A DNA stretch of 64,000 nucleotides from Sphingomonas sp. NFR04 (GTDB lineage: Bacteria > Pseudomonadota > Alphaproteobacteria > Sphingomonadales > Sphingomonadaceae): contig NZ_FORV01000006.1 in assembly GCF_900114095.1 (NCBI RefSeq), positions 1 through 64,000 on the forward strand, given 5' to 3'. Below the pieces are notes generated by a model, which worked only from the letters and a program-made list of their open reading frames with translations, did no database searches and was not told where the DNA came from. The position numbers and the translations under genes were made by a program. Below are positions 1 through 8,480 of the stretch, piece after piece (the first letter of the stretch is position 1; every line of letters begins with the position of its first letter).

Positions 1-2
1 AG

Positions 3-467
3 ATCCGCGCCGTCGTCGCGCACGAGATCGGGCACTATAAGCACAATCACCTGCTGATCCTGGCCGCGGTCGTCGCGGTGTTGGCGGGGGCCGGATTGTG
101 GCTTGTCGACCGCATGCTGGGGGCCGTGCCGCGGAGCCGGGATCGTCAGTCACCCCTGGTCCAGAATCCCGCCGCGATACCGCTCGCGCATCTGGTGTTC
201 ATCACCTTCACGCTGCTGACGACGCCGATCATCGTGTCGACGGAACGATGGGTGGAGGTGGATGCGGATGCCTATGGCCTGCAGCTTGCGAACGAACCGG
301 ACGGCATGGCCAAGGCGCTGATCCGAACGGTCGATTTCCGCGCCAGTGCGCCGAGTCCTGTCGAAGAGACGCTCTTTTACGACCATCCCAGTATCGCGAG
401 GCGGATCCGCCGTGCCATGGAATGGAAACGCAGCCATCCCGCCGATCGTGGGGACGGTGCACGGTAA
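3..467 (+). CDS. M48-family zinc metallopeptidase, C-terminal part
   Basis: The gene is cut by the window start; the reading frame is open from base 3 and ends at 467, leaving 154 residues. The visible part opens with HEIGHYKHNH, the HExxH zinc site of M48 (Ste24/HtpX-like) peptidases, followed by a hydrophobic segment, a second membrane segment (LVFITFTLLTTPIIV) and ERWVEVDADAYG, which supplies the third zinc ligand (E) and the downstream D typical of the family. The enzyme would be an inner-membrane protease with a cytoplasmic active site. Family assignment is firm; the CAAX-protease-like subtype is inferred from the membrane segment right after the zinc motif. The N-terminus is not visible. 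Confidence 0.85.
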   Translation: MRAVVAHEIGHYKHNHLLILAAVVAVLAGAGLWLVDRMLGAVPRSRDRQSPLVQNPAAIPLAHLVFITFTLLTTPIIVSTERWVEVDADAYGLQLANEPDGMAKALIRTVDFRASAPSPVEETLFYDHPSIARRIRRAMEWKRSHPADRGDGAR

Positions 468-605
468 AGCACGCACCGACACTGATCGCACCGATCTGCG
501 CTGCCAGACATAGTGCAATGGAGGCGTTCGCCGAGAAGCTGCGGCGGTCTGCGACCAGCGAAATCATCGTGAAGATGAGCGGCGACGAGCGTGTTCTAAG
601 GCGCA

Positions 606-962
606 TTGTCGCCGAGGAAGCGGCGGGCGGTCTCCGTGCACCCGATTAATGCCATCGGGCGTTCAGGCCGGGTGACCCTAACAATCGAAATTCTACAGCA
701 GCAGATGGACGAGGCGGTCGCCGCGCTCGATTTCGAGACGGCGAGCAGGTGCCGGGACATGATCAGCGCCATGCGCGGAGGCGCTACCGCGGTGGAGGCA
801 GAATCAGCCGACTTCGCGGGACTGAAGCGGCAGGAGCCGGGCGCGATGGGCTTGGGTACGAGCCAGCAGAAGGTAAATCCCCCCGCGGGATGGCGCCCCC
901 CGCCCAAGCCAGATCCGATGACGGCCGGGCGCTCCAGACGTGGCCGGACCCCCAGATCCTGA
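606..962 (+). CDS. Small UvrB/UvrC-motif (UVR) protein
   Basis: A 118-residue reading frame beginning at TTG 606, with AAGG five bases upstream. A second possible start is GTG 672, giving a 96-residue protein beginning with TLTIEILQQQ; I consider that nearly as likely because it opens directly at the conserved domain. The segment from LQQQMDEAVAALDFETA to RDMI is a UVR motif, the helical hairpin by which UvrB and UvrC contact each other. The tail is proline- and arginine-rich (PPAGWRPPPKPDP). There is no nuclease or helicase domain, so this is a stand-alone UVR protein, not an excinuclease subunit. It is convergent with era. Function is unknown beyond the domain. Confidence 0.7.
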   Translation: MSPRKRRAVSVHPINAIGRSGRVTLTIEILQQQMDEAVAALDFETASRCRDMISAMRGGATAVEAESADFAGLKRQEPGAMGLGTSQQKVNPPAGWRPPPKPDPMTAGRSRRGRTPRS

Positions 963-1028
963 GTCACATGCCGGGGCATGTGCTGCCGAGCCCGAAGCAG
1001 GGGTGCCCCGGTAGCCCTGCTCAGGCCG

Positions 1029-1937
1029 TCAATCGACCCAGTCGAGCCCGATCTCGCGGTAGAGGCCGCGGTCCTCTTCCCACTTCGGATTGACCTTGAC
1101 GTGCAGGTACAGGTGCACCGGCACCCCGAGCAGCTTCGCGAGCTCGGCGCGGGCGCGGCTGCCGATTTCCTTGAGCCGCTGGCCGCCCTTGCCGAGCACG
1201 ATCGCGCGCTGGGTGTCGCGCGCGACGAGGATCTGCTGGTGGATCTCGACCGATCCGTCCTCGCGCTCGCTATATTTCTCGGTCTCGATCGCGCTGGCAT
1301 AGGGCAGTTCGGCGTGGAGCTGCAGGTATAGCTGCTCGCGGGTCACTTCGGCCGCCAGCATGCGGTCGGTGGCGTCCGAGACCTGGTCCTCGGGGAAGTG
1401 CCACTCGCCCTGCGGCATCGCGCCGGCGAGCGCGGCCTTGAGCTCGGGCACGCCGTCGCCGGTCTGGGCCGAGACGAAATAGGTCTCGTCGAACGCCAGC
1501 GCCTCGTTGAGCTTGGCGGCATGGCCGAGCAGGCGGGGTTTGTCGGCGATGTCGACCTTGTTGAGGATCAGGATCTTGCGCCCGTTGCGGCCGCGCAGGC
1601 TGTCGATCACCGCATGGACCTTGGGGCCGATGCCGCCCTTGCCGTCGACGACCAGCGCGACGAGATCGGCGCCGTCGGTGCCGTCCCAGGCGGCGGCGAC
1701 CATGGCGCGGTCCAGCCGGCGCTCCGGCTCGAAGATGCCGGGGGTGTCGACCAGGATGATCTGAGTGTCGCCTTCGATGGCGATGCCCATCACGCGGGCG
1801 CGGGTGGTCTGCGCCTTGGGGCTGACGATCGCGACCTTCTGGCCGACCAGGGCGTTGACCAGCGTCGACTTGCCGGCATTCGGGGCGCCGAGGATCGCGA
1901 CGACGCCGCAGGATTGTTGGGTGGTGGGTTCGGTCAT
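1029..1937 (-). CDS. era: GTPase Era
   Basis: A 302-residue GTPase that binds the 3' end of 16S rRNA during 30S subunit maturation. The G1 loop GAPNAGKS is at residues 17-24, a switch region with TTRARV follows, the G3 motif DTPG lies near 65 and G4 NKVD near 130. The last ~90 residues form a KH RNA-binding domain with GKGGQRLKEIG, which identifies Era rather than EngA or Obg. Length is normal for the family. It lies downstream of lepB and rnc on the same strand, the classical lepB-rnc-era order, separated from rnc by about 170 bases that hold a repeat element. Confidence 0.97.
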   Translation of the reverse strand: MTEPTTQQSCGVVAILGAPNAGKSTLVNALVGQKVAIVSPKAQTTRARVMGIAIEGDTQIILVDTPGIFEPERRLDRAMVAAAWDGTDGADLVALVVDGKGGIGPKVHAVIDSLRGRNGRKILILNKVDIADKPRLLGHAAKLNEALAFDETYFVSAQTGDGVPELKAALAGAMPQGEWHFPEDQVSDATDRMLAAEVTREQLYLQLHAELPYASAIETEKYSEREDGSVEIHQQILVARDTQRAIVLGKGGQRLKEIGSRARAELAKLLGVPVHLYLHVKVNPKWEEDRGLYREIGLDWVD

Positions 1938-1992
1938 GGGTTCCGGTTGTACTGGGGAATGGGGATGGGGGCGAGGGGGAGTAAGCGCAAAC

Positions 1993-2102
1993 TAAGCCCC
2001 TCCCCTTCAAGGGGGGGTGGGGTGGGGCAGTGTCTCACAGAGACCAACTGAGGTTCTGGAATCCCTCCACCCCAACCCCTCCTCCAAGGAGGAGGGGCTT
2101 AA
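1993..2102. repeat. Family B GC-rich inverted-repeat element
   Basis: A ~110-bp imperfect palindrome filling the gap between era and rnc. Both ends are local hairpins that read TAAGCCCCTCC outward, and the centre holds an asymmetric core with TCTCACAGAGACCAA and TTCTGGAATCCCTCC. Two more copies of the same element, in the opposite orientation, lie at 34440-34550 and 34721-34831. It may act as a processing or attenuation structure in the rnc-era transcript. No gene is visible in it. Confidence 0.85.
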
Positions 2103-2108
2103 GATGGT

Positions 2109-2774
2109 TCAGCCGCCCAGCTTCGCCAGCAGCGCTGCCGCCGCGGCAGTTTCGGCTTCCTGCTTGTTGCTGCCCTCGGCGCTGGCTTCGGCGAGCTTGC
2201 CGATCGACACCTTCACCGTGAAGCGCGGCGCGTGGTTCGGGCCTGAGCGGTCGACGATCTCATATTCCGGCGGGCGGCGGTTGCGCGCGGCGGCCCATTC
2301 CTGGAGCGCCGACTTGGGATGCTTGGGGGCCTTGGCGTGTTCGTCGATCCGGTTGCCCCAGGCCTTGCGCACGAAGGCGCGCGCCGCATCGAGCCCGTCC
2401 TCGCGGTAGAAGGCACCGATCAGCGCCTCCATGACGTCGCCCAGCACATTGTCGCTGTCCGCCGCGCCGTCGTCGCGGGCCTGCTTGCCGAGGCGGAGAT
2501 GCGGCACCACGCCGAGCTCGCGCGCGACATCGGCGCAGACCGGGCCGGTCACCAGCGAATTGAGCCGGCGGGAGAGCGCGCCTTCGGGCTCTTCGGGAAA
2601 CCGCTCGAACAGCCATTCGGCGACGATCAGCCCCAACACCCGGTCGCCGAGAAATTCGAGCCGCTGGTAATTGCCGGCAGCCTGGCTGCCATGGGTCAGC
2701 GCGCGCTGGAAACTCGGCAGGTCTTTGGCGGGGCGGCCGAAGGTCTTTGCGACCCAGCCGCCCAGATCGGGCAC
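2109..2774 (-). CDS. rnc: Ribonuclease III
   Basis: A 221-residue double-strand-specific endoribonuclease for rRNA and mRNA processing. The catalytic signature YQRLEFLGDRVLG carries E40 and D44, a second acidic cluster (GDVMEALIGAF) lies in the middle, and a double-stranded-RNA-binding domain fills the last ~70 residues (PKSALQEWAA, then KQEAETAAAAALL). I chose GTG 2774 because GGAGAAGG stands nine bases upstream and the codon follows the lepB stop by two bases. A longer frame from GTG 2804 would overlap lepB by 28 bases and lacks such a site. It is co-transcribed with lepB and probably with era. Confidence 0.95.
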   Translation of the reverse strand: MPDLGGWVAKTFGRPAKDLPSFQRALTHGSQAAGNYQRLEFLGDRVLGLIVAEWLFERFPEEPEGALSRRLNSLVTGPVCADVARELGVVPHLRLGKQARDDGAADSDNVLGDVMEALIGAFYREDGLDAARAFVRKAWGNRIDEHAKAPKHPKSALQEWAAARNRRPPEYEIVDRSGPNHAPRFTVKVSIGKLAEASAEGSNKQEAETAAAAALLAKLGG

Positions 2775-2776
2775 GC

Positions 2777-3640
2777 TCAGAAGCCTTCTCCGATCCGGCT
2801 CCACCGCGCCGCAGTGAACCAGGTCCAGGGCAGCAGCCAGTTGGCGCCGCCATCGGTCGACCAGAAGTTCACGACCGCCTTGCCCTCGATATTCTCGATG
2901 GGCACGAAGCCGATGCCCGAGCCATAGGGCGGCTGCTGGAAGCGGCTGTCGGTGGAGTTGTCGCGATTGTCGCCCATCAGGAACACATGGCCGGCGGGGA
3001 CGGTGAACACCTGGGTGTTGTCCTGCGGCAGATTGTCCTGGTCGAGCACGTTATACTGCTTGCCGTTCGGCAGCGTCTCGCGGAACTGCGGGATGCGGCA
3101 GATCGGCGCACCCTTGGCATCCGCCGTCTGGAACTGCGTCGGGCAATGGGTGAAGTTCGGCGTGATCGGCAGCACGAAATCGGCGATGCGCTGCTTGGGC
3201 ACCGGCTTGCCGTTCAGGATCACCTGACCGTTGACCATCTCGATCGTGTCGCCCGGCAGGCCGATGACCCGCTTGATCCAGTCCTCGCCTCCATGGTTCG
3301 GCGCCTTGAACACCACCACGTCGCCGCGGGCCGGGTTGCGCGGCAGGATGCGGCCCGGGATCAGCGGCAGGCTCCACGGCAGCGAGTGCTTGGAGTAGCC
3401 ATAGTTCCACTTGGTGATGAACAGATAGTCGCCGATCAGCAGCCGCGGCAGCATCGACTCGCTCGGGATGCTGAACGGCGAGAAGATGAAGCTGCGCACC
3501 ACGAACACGATCAGCGCCAGCTTGAGCAGGAAGGTGGCGAGGTCCCGCCACTCCGACTTCGGCTTTTCCGGCTTTGCGACAGGCGCTTGCACGTTTTCGG
3601 GGCGCGAGGCGACGGGTTCGGTGGAGGCGGGCGTTTCCAT
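2777..3640 (-). CDS. lepB: Signal peptidase I
   Basis: A 287-residue membrane protease that removes signal peptides from exported proteins. A ~30-residue polar, proline-rich N-terminus precedes one membrane anchor (FLLKLALIVFVVRSFIF, residues 37-53). The catalytic serine is S62 in SIPSESM and the general-base lysine is K123 in DWIKRVIGLPGD; the box GDNRDNSTDSR is also present. The first ATG (3640) is used; a TTG 36 bases upstream would lengthen the tail but shows no ribosome-binding site. It heads the lepB-rnc-era group, divergent from pgi across about 100 bases. The acpS gene often found next to it is absent. Confidence 0.95.
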   Translation of the reverse strand: METPASTEPVASRPENVQAPVAKPEKPKSEWRDLATFLLKLALIVFVVRSFIFSPFSIPSESMLPRLLIGDYLFITKWNYGYSKHSLPWSLPLIPGRILPRNPARGDVVVFKAPNHGGEDWIKRVIGLPGDTIEMVNGQVILNGKPVPKQRIADFVLPITPNFTHCPTQFQTADAKGAPICRIPQFRETLPNGKQYNVLDQDNLPQDNTQVFTVPAGHVFLMGDNRDNSTDSRFQQPPYGSGIGFVPIENIEGKAVVNFWSTDGGANWLLPWTWFTAARWSRIGEGF

Positions 3641-3744
3641 GGGCACTGCTCTGCTAGGGCGCGGCGGGGAGGTCAAGCGGCGGAATGAGGCTGGAATGGG
3701 CCGGTGCGGGACGATAGGGGAGCCCTGCCACCAAGGAGATGAAC

Positions 3745-5241
3745 ATGGCCTTGCCCGACTGGACGCCGATCCAAGCCCTTCCCCAGACCAAGCTGACCGA
3801 CCTGTTCGCCGCCGATGCCGATCGGCTGTCGCGGCTGAGCGTCGATGTCGCCGGCATCCATTTCGACTGGTCCAAGACCCACCTGACCGCCGACGCCGTC
3901 TCCGCCTTCGCGGCGCTGGCGCAGCAGATGGACTTCGCGGGCAAGCGCGATGCGCTGTTCGCGGGCGAGGTGGTCAATGTGACCGAGGGCCGCGCGGCCG
4001 AGCATACCGCCGAGCGCTATGAAGGCGCGCCTGATAGCGTCGCCCGCGCCCGCAGCCAGCATGCGCGGATGCGCGCGCTGATCGACGCGATCGAAGCCGA
4101 GGCGCTGGGGCCGATCCGCCACATCCTCCACATCGGCATCGGCGGCTCCGCGCTGGGCCCGGACCTGCTGGTCGATGCGCTGGGCCGCGACATGGACCGC
4201 TACGACGTGGCGATCGTCTCGAATGTCGACGGGGTTTCGCTGGAGGACGCGATGGACGCGTTCGATCCGCAGGCGACGCTGCTGGTGATCGCCAGCAAGA
4301 CCTTCACCACCACCGAGACGATGCTCAACGCCCAGAGCGCGCTCGCGTGGATGGCCGAGGGCGGCGTCGAGGATCCCTATGGCCAGGTGGTGGCGCTCAC
4401 CGCCTCGCCGGACAAGGCCGTGGAATGGGGCGTCGACGAAACCCGCGTGCTGCCCTTCTTCGAGAGCGTCGGCGGGCGCTATTCGCTCTGGTCGTCGATC
4501 GGTTTCCCGGCGGCGCTGGCGCTGGGCTGGGACGCGTTCGAGGAACTGCTCGAAGGCGCGGCCGAGATGGACCGCCATTTCCGCCTCACCGATCTCGCGC
4601 AGAACGCCCCTGCGCTCGCTGCGTTCGCAGACCTTTATTACACCCAGGCGCGCGGCTGCGAGACCCGCGCCACCTTCGCCTATGACGAGCGGCTGCGGCT
4701 GCTGCCGAGCTATCTCCAGCAGCTGGAGATGGAATCGAACGGCAAGCGCGTCACGGCTGAGGGCGAGGTGGTGACCTACCCGACCTCGGCGATCACCTGG
4801 GGCGGCGTCGGCACCGATGCGCAGCATGCGGTGTTCCAGCTGCTCCACCAGGGCACGCATCTGGTGCCGCTCGAGTTCGTCGGCGTTATCGAGGCGGGCG
4901 ACGCGCTTGCGCCGGAGCATCACCGCCAGCTGCTGCTCAACATGTTCGCGCAAGGGGCCGCGTTGATGGCCGGCAAGGGACATGAAGACCCCGCGCGCAG
5001 CTATCCGGGTGACCGGCCGTCGTCGACGTTGCTGCTCGACGCCGTCGATCCGCGCACGCTGGGCGCGCTGATCGCCTTCTACGAGCACCGCGTGTTCGTG
5101 AACGCGGTGCTGCTCGGCATCAATCCGTTCGACCAGTTCGGTGTCGAGCTGGGCAAGGAAATGGCCAAGGCGGCCGACAAGGGCGGGCTCGATTTCGACC
5201 CCTCCACCAACGACTTGATCCAGCGGGCGTTCGGCGCGTGA
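3745..5241 (+). CDS. pgi: Glucose-6-phosphate isomerase
   Basis: A 498-residue cytosolic enzyme interconverting glucose 6-phosphate and fructose 6-phosphate. Visible landmarks are HIGIGGSALGPDL (sugar-phosphate binding), ASKTFTTTETM, the PGI signature GGRYSLWSSIGFP, and the active-site HQGTHLVP segment near the C-terminus. ATG 3745 is preferred because AAGGAG ends six bases before it; an in-frame ATG at 3739 touches that sequence. The stop overlaps the start of the PhnA-like gene by four bases, so the two are probably translationally coupled. Pgi feeds the Entner-Doudoroff and cell-wall sugar routes of sphingomonads. Confidence 0.97.
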   Translation: MALPDWTPIQALPQTKLTDLFAADADRLSRLSVDVAGIHFDWSKTHLTADAVSAFAALAQQMDFAGKRDALFAGEVVNVTEGRAAEHTAERYEGAPDSVARARSQHARMRALIDAIEAEALGPIRHILHIGIGGSALGPDLLVDALGRDMDRYDVAIVSNVDGVSLEDAMDAFDPQATLLVIASKTFTTTETMLNAQSALAWMAEGGVEDPYGQVVALTASPDKAVEWGVDETRVLPFFESVGGRYSLWSSIGFPAALALGWDAFEELLEGAAEMDRHFRLTDLAQNAPALAAFADLYYTQARGCETRATFAYDERLRLLPSYLQQLEMESNGKRVTAEGEVVTYPTSAITWGGVGTDAQHAVFQLLHQGTHLVPLEFVGVIEAGDALAPEHHRQLLLNMFAQGAALMAGKGHEDPARSYPGDRPSSTLLLDAVDPRTLGALIAFYEHRVFVNAVLLGINPFDQFGVELGKEMAKAADKGGLDFDPSTNDLIQRAFGA

Positions 5242-5543
5242 GCGGCGAAGACGAATATGTGTACGACGAGGCGAGCGGGGAGTGGATCCCCGCCGCCGAG
5301 GCTGCGGCCAAGGCCGATGCGGCGGACGCGGTGGAAGTCCGCGACTCAGTCGGCAACATCCTGCAGGATGGCGATCACGTAACGCTGATCAAGGACCTGA
5401 CCGTGAAGGGCGCCGGCCAGACGCTGAAGCGTGGCACGCTGATCAAGTCGATCCGCCTGACCGGCGATGCGCAGGAAATCGACTGCAAGTTCGACGGCAT
5501 CAAGGGCCTGGTCCTGCGCGCAGAGTTCGTCCGCAAGCGGTGA
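5238..5543 (+). CDS. PhnA-domain protein lacking the zinc ribbon
   Basis: A 101-residue protein starting at GTG 5238 inside the pgi stop (GTGA). Residues ~30-100 match the C-terminal PhnA/YjdM domain: VRDSVGNILQDGDHVTLIKD, then KGAGQTLKRGT, IDCKFDGIKG and LRAEFVRK. The N-terminal zinc-ribbon with paired cysteines found in full-length PhnA (YjdM) is missing; here the N-terminus is acidic (EDEYVYDEASGEW). The name 'alkylphosphonate utilization' attached to this family is historical, and there is no phosphonate operon nearby. Function unknown; coupling to pgi may be incidental. Confidence 0.8.
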   Translation: MSGEDEYVYDEASGEWIPAAEAAAKADAADAVEVRDSVGNILQDGDHVTLIKDLTVKGAGQTLKRGTLIKSIRLTGDAQEIDCKFDGIKGLVLRAEFVRKR

Positions 5544-5556
5544 GCCTCCTCAAGCC

Positions 5557-5651
5557 GTCATCCCCGCGAAGGTGGGGATCCATTTGCCAGGACGTCGCGA
5601 TTACTGCTGCGGCCTCACAGGCCAATGGATCCCCGCCTTCGCGGGGATGAC
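5557..5651. repeat. Family A inverted-repeat element
   Basis: A 95-bp element with 28-bp arms, left 5557-5584 and right 5624-5651, that are complementary except for one base. The arms begin GTCATCCCCGCGAAGG and are separated by a 39-base spacer. A second copy with identical arm and spacer lengths lies at 12261-12355. It sits just after the PhnA-like gene and could act as a transcript 3'-end structure. It belongs to the short palindromic repeats common in proteobacterial intergenic DNA. Confidence 0.9.
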
Positions 5652-5760
5652 AATGGTATAGGTTGATGCCGGGGCGCCCTTGTATTCGCCGTCGGCACCC
5701 TATCTTCCCCTGCGACCCTTTCTTCCGGCCTCCCGCGCCGGCGCATCTCCGGAGTGACCC

Positions 5761-7107
5761 ATGTCCGACTATGACTTCGACCTGTTCGTGATCGGCGCAG
5801 GCTCCGGCGGGACGCGCGCCTCGCGCATGTCGGCGGCGTACGGCGCCAAGGTCGCGGTGGCGGAGGAGTATCGCGTCGGCGGCACCTGCGTGATCCGCGG
5901 CTGCGTGCCGAAGAAGCTGCTGATCTTCGGTGCGCATTTCGCCGAGGACCTGAAGGACGCGCGTCGCTTCGGCTGGGAGGTGCCCGACTGCCATTTCCAC
6001 TGGCCGACGCTGCGCGACAACGTCCTCGCCGATGTCGACCGGCTCAACGGCCTCTACACCCAGGGGTTGGAGAATAACGGCGTCGAGATCTTCCACGAGC
6101 GCGCCACCATCACCGGCCCTAACGAGGTGACGCTGGCGAGCGGCAAGGTGGTCAGCGCCAAGACCATCCTGATCGCCACCGGCGCGCATCCGCATGTGCC
6201 GAGCTTCCCCGGCAGCGAGCACGGCATCACCTCCAACGAGGTGTTCCACCTGGAGACGCTGCCCAAGCGCGTGCTGATCGCTGGCGGCGGCTATATCGCC
6301 AACGAGTTCGCCGGGATCTTCAACGAGTTCGGATCGAAGGTGACGCTGGTCAACCGCACCGACGTGATCCTGCGCGGCTATGATGCGCAGGTCCGCGACC
6401 GGCTGCTCCAGATCTCGATGATCAAGGGCATCGAGTTCCGCTTCTTCGCCGAGTTCGAGAAGATCGAGAAGCAGGCGGATGGCAGCCTGCTCGTCTCGAT
6501 GAGCGGGCATGATCCGATCGAGGTCGATTGCGTGCTGTTCGCCACCGGCCGCGTGCCCAACACCAAGGGACTGGGGTTGGAGACGGTAGGTGTCGAACTC
6601 AACGGGCGCGGCGCGGTGAAGGTCGATGCCGACAATCGTAGCACGGTCGAGAGCATCTATGCCGTAGGCGACGTGACCGATCGCGTGCAGCTGACGCCGG
6701 TGGCGATCCGCGAGGGCCAGGCCTTTGCCGACACGCTGTTCGGCGGCAAGCCGCACCAGGTCGATTATCACTGCATCCCCAGCGCGGTGTTCAGCCACCC
6801 GCCGATCGCGTCGGTCGGCATGACCGAGGGCGAGGCGCGCAACAGTCTGGGATCGGTGAAGGTCTACACCTCGGATTTCCGCGCGATGAAGAATGTGCTC
6901 GCCGGGCGCCACGAGCGGTCGCTCTACAAGATGATCTGTGACGGTGTGACCAGCAAGGTCGTCGGCCTGCACATGATCGGCCCGGATGCGCCGGAAATCC
7001 TCCAGGCGGCTGCGGTGGCGGTGAAGGCCGGGCTGACCAAGGACGCGTTCGACGCGACCGTGGCGCTGCACCCGACCATGGCCGAGGAACTGGTGCTGCT
7101 GAAGTAA
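5761..7107 (+). CDS. gor: Glutathione-disulfide reductase
   Basis: A 448-residue FAD- and NADPH-dependent flavoprotein that regenerates reduced glutathione. The FAD-binding fold opens the protein (VIGAGSGGTRASRM), the redox-active cysteines are C43 and C48 in GGTCVIRGCVPKK, the NADPH-binding loop is IAGGGYIANEFAG, and YAVGDVTDRVQLTPVA is the second FAD contact. The catalytic histidine lies in HPTMAEELV near the C-terminus. The GGTCVIRGCVPKK form separates it from dihydrolipoamide and mercuric reductases. It stands alone, with family A repeats upstream and a hairpin directly downstream. Confidence 0.95.
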   Translation: MSDYDFDLFVIGAGSGGTRASRMSAAYGAKVAVAEEYRVGGTCVIRGCVPKKLLIFGAHFAEDLKDARRFGWEVPDCHFHWPTLRDNVLADVDRLNGLYTQGLENNGVEIFHERATITGPNEVTLASGKVVSAKTILIATGAHPHVPSFPGSEHGITSNEVFHLETLPKRVLIAGGGYIANEFAGIFNEFGSKVTLVNRTDVILRGYDAQVRDRLLQISMIKGIEFRFFAEFEKIEKQADGSLLVSMSGHDPIEVDCVLFATGRVPNTKGLGLETVGVELNGRGAVKVDADNRSTVESIYAVGDVTDRVQLTPVAIREGQAFADTLFGGKPHQVDYHCIPSAVFSHPPIASVGMTEGEARNSLGSVKVYTSDFRAMKNVLAGRHERSLYKMICDGVTSKVVGLHMIGPDAPEILQAAAVAVKAGLTKDAFDATVALHPTMAEELVLLK

Positions 7108-7116
7108 GGAAGGCGG

Positions 7117-7134
7117 GCCTCCCCGAGGGGAGGC
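7117..7134. terminator. Hairpin between convergent gor and symporter gene
   Basis: An 8-bp perfect GC-rich stem (GCCTCCCC with GGGGAGGC) and a very short loop, lying ten bases after the gor stop and ten before the end of the convergent symporter gene. There is no run of T on either side, so it is at best a weak or factor-assisted bidirectional terminator. Confidence 0.5.
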
Positions 7135-7143
7135 GCTGCCCCG

Positions 7144-8409
7144 TCAGGCCTCGTGGCGCAGGATCGCGTCGCCCGAGCCCTGCTGCGCACCTGCCTTGCG
7201 CGACAGCCAGATCGTCGTGGCGAGGTCCCAGGTGACGTTGCCGACCGTGCGCATGATGTCCGGCAGCGTCTCCACCGCGACCAGCAAGCCCAGCGGCGTG
7301 ATCGGTGCGCCGATCGTCGCCGCGACCGGCGAGATCGCGCTGACATAGCTCACCGTGCCCGGCAGGCTGACCGAGCCCAGAGATGTCAGCATCGCAACGA
7401 CCGCGCCGACCAGCAACGTGGTCGGATGCAGCGGCACGCCGAACCATTCCGCGACATAGATGGCAACGGCGAAGTTCATCGCCGGGCCGGTCGAGCGGAA
7501 GATCGCGACGGCAAGCGGCATGGTCACGCCCGAGACGGCGACCGGTACGCCGACCTCCTCGGCACCCTCGATCATCACCGGCAGCGTTGCCAGCGACGAC
7601 TGTGTGCTCAGCGCCACCGCCTGGCTGGGCAGTGCCGCGCGGAACATCCGGCCGAGGCCGATGCGCCCGCCGAGCACCGCCGCCGGATAGGCGAACAGCG
7701 TCACGACCAGGCCGACCGCCGAGACGATCAGGATATAGTGGAGCAGCGCGCCGAACGCGCCCGTGCCCGCCTTGGCGCCGACGACCAGCGCCAGTGCGAA
7801 CACTCCGACCGGGCCGATCCACAGCACCCAGTCGATCACCACCAGCATCACGTCCCGCACCGCGACGAAGAAGTTGGTGAGCAGCGCGCGCGATTCCGCT
7901 GCGACGCGGGTGATCGCGAAGGCGAACACCAGCGAGAAGATGATCAGCGACAGGAACGCGTTTTCCGCCGCCGCCTTGACGATGTTGGCAGGAATGATCG
8001 CGGCGAGGAATTCGCCGAGCGGCGGCACCGGGCCGATCTTCTCGGCGCCGGTCAGGGCGGCGCGCAGGCTGGCGGCCGATTCCTGGGGCAAGGGCGCGAT
8101 CTTGAGGAATAGCGGCGTCAGCACTGCGGCAAGCAGCGCCGAGCAGAACAGGAGCGCGACATAGAGCGCGATTGCCCTCCCGGCTAGCCGACCGGCAGCA
8201 GCGGCCTCGGCCGTCGCGGTCACGCCGGTGATCAGCAGCGCGACGACCAGCGGCACGATCGTCATCTGCAGGCCGTTGAGCCATGCCTGTCCGACCGGTT
8301 GCGCCCAGCCGGCGATCGTCAGGCCCCATTGCGGGGAGAAAGCCGCCAGCGCGGCGCCCACCGCGAGCCCGGCCAGCAGGGAAAGAAGAATACGAGTAGG
8401 TTGCGACAT
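7144..8409 (-). CDS. Dicarboxylate/amino acid:cation symporter (DAACS family)
   Basis: A 421-residue multi-pass inner-membrane transporter of the GltP/DctA type, taking up dicarboxylates or acidic amino acids with protons or sodium. Family landmarks are the serine-rich hairpin ([14 protein letters not shown]), the [17 protein letters not shown] segment equivalent to the TM7 cation site, and the [10 protein letters not shown] re-entrant loop. AAGGGCGAGC precedes the ATG. It is divergent from glmM over about 70 bases. A second DAACS gene of different sequence lies at 24312-25610. Substrate cannot be settled from sequence. Confidence 0.88.
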   Translation of the reverse strand: MSQPTRILLSLLAGLAVGAALAAFSPQWGLTIAGWAQPVGQAWLNGLQMTIVPLVVALLITGVTATAEAAAAGRLAGRAIALYVALLFCSALLAAVLTPLFLKIAPLPQESAASLRAALTGAEKIGPVPPLGEFLAAIIPANIVKAAAENAFLSLIIFSLVFAFAITRVAAESRALLTNFFVAVRDVMLVVIDWVLWIGPVGVFALALVVGAKAGTGAFGALLHYILIVSAVGLVVTLFAYPAAVLGGRIGLGRMFRAALPSQAVALSTQSSLATLPVMIEGAEEVGVPVAVSGVTMPLAVAIFRSTGPAMNFAVAIYVAEWFGVPLHPTTLLVGAVVAMLTSLGSVSLPGTVSYVSAISPVAATIGAPITPLGLLVAVETLPDIMRTVGNVTWDLATTIWLSRKAGAQQGSGDAILRHEA

Positions 8410-8480
8410 GCTCGCCCTTTGGAGTTTTCGCCGCTATCACAGCACGCACACAACGCCACAAGGGCGCGAGAACGAACCAC